Positions 59,532 to 62,610 of a stretch of 62,610 nucleotides of DNA are shown here, one piece after another. This DNA is from Ruminococcus sp. (GTDB taxonomy: Bacteria > Bacillota > Clostridia > Oscillospirales > Ruminococcaceae), in contig NZ_JAILNU010000113.1 of NCBI RefSeq assembly GCF_024691275.1, positions 1 through 62,610 of the forward strand, read 5' to 3'. How positions within the stretch are numbered: the first letter of the stretch is position 1; each line of letters begins with the position of its first letter. The notes under the pieces are model-generated. The model was not told the origin of the DNA. It made no database searches and saw only the letters and a program-made list of their open reading frames with translations. Made by a program: the position numbers and the translations under genes.

Positions 59532-60659
59532 TCAAAGCTCGATCTTACCGTAAAGACCGCCCTTGATCTCGTCCTCAGGCTTTGGTCTCTTATAGTCCTT
59601 CTCGAAGCTTGTTGAGAGGTTCACGCTTCTGCGCTCCATATTTACCTCTCTGTCGCGGTTCTTTCTTTCGCCTCCGCGTCTGTCGTTTCTTCTTCCGCCG
59701 TCGCGGCGGTTGTCGCGTCTGTCATTTCTTCTGCCGCTTCTTGGGTTATTGGAAGAAATGATGATCTTTCTGTAAGGCTCTTCGCCCACTGAACGTGAGG
59801 AAACGCCTTCGATATTTGATATAGCGGAATGGATAACTCTTCTCTCGTATGGGTTCATCGGCTCGAGCGGCTGTGAACGTCCTGTCCTGAGAACAGCCTT
59901 TGCCACCTTAGCTGCCAGCTGTTCAAGAGTATCCTTTCTCTTGCTTCTGTAGCCGAGGCAGTCGATCGTGATCCTGTAGTAGTCCTTATCGCCCTTGTTA
60001 GCGATGATCGAGCAGAGGTACTGGATAGCGTCGAGAGTCTCGCCGCGTCTGCCAATTATAGTACCGTTGTTGTTGCTTTCGATATTGATAACAGCGCCTG
60101 TATCATTCTGGTATACAGTGAACTCCACCTCGATATCCATAGCTCTGAGTATACTTGTGATATAGTCCTTGGCGAGCTTTACCTTTGGATTTACGAGGGA
60201 CTCGTCCTCGATGAGAGTGAAGTTATCCAGTGAATAGGATTCCTCATCATTTTCCTCAGGAGTATTTTCTGCGGCTGTTTCCTTAGCTGTTTCCTTAGCT
60301 GTTTCTTTAACTGTTTCTTTAACTGTTTCTGTAGTTGTTTCCTTAACTGTTTCAGCAGGCTTGACCTCTGCTGCTTTAGTCTCGGTAGTAACAATCGGCT
60401 TTGGCTCGGGAGCTGTCTTAGTAACAGGCTCTGCCTTTGGTGCGGGAGCAGCTGTCACAACGGGAGCGGCAGGCTTTGGAGCTGCAACAGCTTCCTCATA
60501 AGTAGCCTTTACCTTTGCTTCCTTAGCACCGAGACCAAAAAGTCCCTTTTTACCTTCATCGACGATCTCGAATTTGATCTCACTGATCTTTTTTCCGAAT
60601 TTTTTTGCGGCGAGTTCTTTAGCCTCGTCTACGGATCTTGCTGTGAAAATTTCAGTCAT
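59532..60659 (-). CDS. jag: Jag/KhpB RNA-binding protein
   Basis: 375 residues. The Jag_N domain (MTEIFTARSVDEAKELAAKKFG) is followed by a long Ala/Pro/Lys/Glu/Thr linker with KET-type repeats (about 75-145), a KH domain (NNNGTIIGRRGETLDAIQYL), and an R3H domain (LEPMNPYERRVIHSAI). An arginine-rich tail (about 310-345) ends it. It binds RNA in cell elongation control. The long tail is unusual for the family. Confidence 0.92.
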   Translation of the reverse strand: MTEIFTARSVDEAKELAAKKFGKKISEIKFEIVDEGKKGLFGLGAKEAKVKATYEEAVAAPKPAAPVVTAAPAPKAEPVTKTAPEPKPIVTTETKAAEVKPAETVKETTTETVKETVKETAKETAKETAAENTPEENDEESYSLDNFTLIEDESLVNPKVKLAKDYITSILRAMDIEVEFTVYQNDTGAVINIESNNNGTIIGRRGETLDAIQYLCSIIANKGDKDYYRITIDCLGYRSKRKDTLEQLAAKVAKAVLRTGRSQPLEPMNPYERRVIHSAISNIEGVSSRSVGEEPYRKIIISSNNPRSGRRNDRRDNRRDGGRRNDRRGGERKNRDREVNMERRSVNLSTSFEKDYKRPKPEDEIKGGLYGKIEL

Positions 60660-60679
60660 ACATTACCTCCCTGAGGACA

Positions 60680-61798
60680 TCAGTCCTCATCATCGTTATC
60701 CTCATAAGAATCGCCGTACTTTTCAGCCATACGTCTTCTTGCTTCCTTGAGCCTGTCGCGGTTCTGCTTATTCTGCTCAGAACGAGAGATGCCGTTTGCT
60801 CTGCCTGATGATGAGCTGCCGTTGTTCTGCTGATCGAGGGCTGCCTGCTGCTCAAGCATTTTCTGCATAAAGGTTTTCTTATTCGGATGTTTTTCTGCGT
60901 AAATTCGTGCTTTTTCTTTTTCCTTTTCATTTATCACCTTAGTGCGCTCGGGAGTAAAGTAGCAGTTAAGCGCCAAGGTTATAACAAATGAGAATACAGA
61001 TGACCATATCCAGTAGAAGCCTACACCTGCAGGTACCTGGAATGCGAACCATATAGAAAGGAGAGGCATACCGTACATCATGACTGCCATACAGCCGCCG
61101 CCCGGCATATCAACGGGATTTGTCTTTTTCTGGTGCATCTGGCTGTAGAAAGATACCAGAAGCTGAGAAAGACCGGCGAGGAAAGGTACAGCAGCGAGTA
61201 TGATCGCTTCCTTTGTCCATGAATCGGGGTGTATCGTAGGTGTTTTACCGAGGTTAGCGCCAAAGAGGGTAAATCTCTCGTTGAACTCTACTACCTTTGA
61301 GAGGAACTTTTCGCCGAGAGCCGAATACTTATCGGCATTGTCCCTGACGTGCTCCATAGTAATGAGCTCACATCTGAGATTATTTGTATTGGCACCTGCA
61401 ATACCGCAGGCAGCTTCGATAACGTTCTTGGATATATCAAGGATATGTGTTATTGGCTTATAGATAACGTCGATAACGCCAAAGAGCAGGAACATCTGTA
61501 TGAACATGGGGAGACACGAGCCCATAGGGTTGATGCCTTCCTCCTGGAACAGCTTCTGCTGTTCTTCCTGGAATCTCTGTGGGTTATTGGCGAAGCTTTT
61601 CTTCAGCTTAGCGAGCTTCGGATTGAGAAGCTGTCTTCTTGCTGCGTCCTTCTGTGTCTTATAGTTGACAGGAAAGAGCAGTATCTTTGTAACTACCGTA
61701 AAAACAATGATAGCTACAGCGTAATTGTTGAAAATGGAATAGATAAGTCTCATCAGATAGCCGAAAGGCACACCGATAATATCATAAAGTGCGTTCAA
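60680..61798 (-). CDS. yidC: Membrane protein insertase YidC
   Basis: 372 residues with five membrane helices. YAVAIIVFTVVTKILLFPVNYKTQKDAARRQLLNPKL, PMGSCLPMFIQMFLLFGVIDVIY and PVDMPGGGCMAVMMYGMPLLSIW include the hydrophilic-groove region. A basic/Gln-rich cytoplasmic tail (about 300-372) ends it. It inserts proteins into the membrane. Confidence 0.95.
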   Translation of the reverse strand: MNALYDIIGVPFGYLMRLIYSIFNNYAVAIIVFTVVTKILLFPVNYKTQKDAARRQLLNPKLAKLKKSFANNPQRFQEEQQKLFQEEGINPMGSCLPMFIQMFLLFGVIDVIYKPITHILDISKNVIEAACGIAGANTNNLRCELITMEHVRDNADKYSALGEKFLSKVVEFNERFTLFGANLGKTPTIHPDSWTKEAIILAAVPFLAGLSQLLVSFYSQMHQKKTNPVDMPGGGCMAVMMYGMPLLSIWFAFQVPAGVGFYWIWSSVFSFVITLALNCYFTPERTKVINEKEKEKARIYAEKHPNKKTFMQKMLEQQAALDQQNNGSSSSGRANGISRSEQNKQNRDRLKEARRRMAEKYGDSYEDNDDED

Positions 61799-61801
61799 TA
61801 T

Positions 61802-62092
61802 TCATCCCTCTATCTTTTCGTTGTCTTCATCACCGTAATCAGGGTCTATGAAGTTGTATTTTTTCACCCTGAAGGTGAACTTATCGGGGACAGGGTCTAT
61901 ACCGCCCAATGACCATGGGTTGCAGCGGAGGATCCTCCACACTGCGAGAGCCGTGCCCCTTACAGCGCCGAAGCGCCTGACAGCTTCCAGAGCATATGTG
62001 CTGCACGTAGGGTAATACTTGCATTTAGGGGGAAAAAGCGGAGATATAAATTTTCTGTAAAATTTTATAAGTCCCAGAACTATATATTTCAT
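61802..62092 (-). CDS. yidD: YidD membrane insertion factor
   Basis: 96 residues, with [39 protein letters not shown] and [18 protein letters not shown]. Its ATG overlaps the rnpA stop by four bases. Helps YidC. Confidence 0.94.
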   Translation of the reverse strand: MKYIVLGLIKFYRKFISPLFPPKCKYYPTCSTYALEAVRRFGAVRGTALAVWRILRCNPWSLGGIDPVPDKFTFRVKKYNFIDPDYGDEDNEKIEG

Positions 62093-62457
62093 ACACGCTT
62101 ATTCTTATTTTCAAAGCTTCTGAACATCTTATTGATATCAGCTACTCCGTACTTGTCCATATAGCCGCAGTATTCCTGTGATTTTATACTGCATATAGCA
62201 GATCTTGCCACTATAACGATATCCATACCCACGGGGAGAGCTATTTCAGCGTTCCTGTAGGCGAGGCGGATAAGTCGTTTAGCTCTGTTGCGGCAGACGG
62301 CATTGCCGACCTTTTTTCCTGCGGTTATACCGAGGCGATTGAAAGGTCTGCCGTTTGGTCTGACATATATGACCGAATATTTAGAAGCGGCATACCTGCC
62401 TTTCTTGTACAAGGTAAGAAAATCCTTGTTATCGTTCAATATTTCCGTATAAAGCAT
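62089..62457 (-). CDS. rnpA: Ribonuclease P protein component
   Basis: 122 residues. [36 protein letters not shown] contains the RNR motif. It helps the RNase P RNA trim tRNA 5' ends. Confidence 0.95.
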   Translation of the reverse strand: MLYTEILNDNKDFLTLYKKGRYAASKYSVIYVRPNGRPFNRLGITAGKKVGNAVCRNRAKRLIRLAYRNAEIALPVGMDIVIVARSAICSIKSQEYCGYMDKYGVADINKMFRSFENKNKRV

Positions 62458-62489
62458 AATTGCACCTGCATAGCCGTCCTAACAAAAAA

Positions 62490-62515
62490 GACCACAAAAT
62501 AAAGATTTTGTGGTC
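62490..62515 (-). terminator. Terminator of rpmH
   Basis: GACCACAAAAT pairs with ATTTTGTGGTC, then TTTTTT on the minus strand; rnpA needs read-through or its own promoter. Confidence 0.82.
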
Positions 62516-62522
62516 AGCCTCG

Positions 62523-62610
62523 TCAGTGAGTTAATCTTGCTCTGCCCTTAGATCTTCTACGAGCTAAAACCTTTCTGCCGTTCTTAGTAGCCATTCTCTT
62601 CATGAAGCCG
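62523..62610 (-). CDS. rpmH: Ribosomal protein L34, 3' part
   Basis: The frame reads GFMKRMATKNGRKVLARRRS and then KGRARLTH, stop at 62523-62525: the C-terminal two thirds of L34. The start lies beyond the window, next to the expected dnaA/oriC. Confidence 0.95.
   Translation of the reverse strand, partial: GFMKRMATKNGRKVLARRRSKGRARLTH

Overview
The window looks like a chromosomal segment of a Ruminococcus-like anaerobic clostridium (Oscillospiraceae). The right end has the classic Firmicutes origin-side order, all on the minus strand: rpmH (partial), rnpA, yidD, yidC, jag, mnmE, mnmG, rsmG, noc, parA, parB. Four parS-type sites lie among these genes, so oriC and dnaA should sit just beyond position 62610. 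Strict terminators, many canonical TTGACA-N17-TATAAT promoters, an FprA flavodiiron protein, an [FeFe]-hydrogenase-like protein and a family 5 glycoside hydrolase also fit a fibre-degrading gut anaerobe. The species call is inference.

Left part. At 1-800 are the tail of an XRE regulator, four tightly packed tRNA genes with unusual features, and a fragment of an RNA ligase: a small, possibly mobile-element-derived island. At 817-1338 is a HEPN-like membrane-anchored protein. At 1915-4526 (minus) is a PadR / DUF2812 / FtsX permease / ABC ATPase operon with a visible autoregulatory operator.

The most exciting region is 4843-13384 (plus). It has its own promoter, then a SPASM radical SAM peptide maturase, then a tandem array of fourteen small precursor genes. 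The precursors share a leader (usually ...IEE..xRxEF) and have diverse Cys-containing cores, many of the form C-x4-C-x4-C. After an attenuator-like hairpin come an M50 intramembrane metalloprotease, a BtrH-like acyltransferase, an AMP-forming acyl ligase and an acyl carrier protein. This composition suggests a family of ribosomally made peptides that may be both thioether-crosslinked and acylated.

Middle part. 13631-20928 holds DUF4846 and CotH-family proteins, a MutS-like ATPase, an XRE-desulfoferrodoxin-like fusion, and a glycerol-1-phosphate dehydrogenase / HAD pair. 21384-27542 holds a putative sensory [FeFe]-hydrogenase with a coiled-coil partner, and a periplasmic-binding lipoprotein with a degenerate GGDEF membrane protein. 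28056-34278 is a TerY-P-like signalling operon (zinc-ribbon LRR protein, kinase, vWA, PP2C, repeat-rich protein). 34665-38280 is an AgrA/AgrC-type two-component system. It is flanked on both sides by matching direct repeats with a 20-21 bp period, one beside a glycosyltransferase promoter and the other beside a promoter that appears to make a small RNA.

The rest (38281-52657) carries membrane proteins, two sigma/anti-sigma-type pairs, a second candidate direct-repeat-controlled small RNA, a GH5 enzyme, a bacterial PARG, a missed 52-residue secreted peptide, exonuclease III, a thioredoxin / FTR-like / flavodiiron redox set, a DUF3789 remnant and serS.
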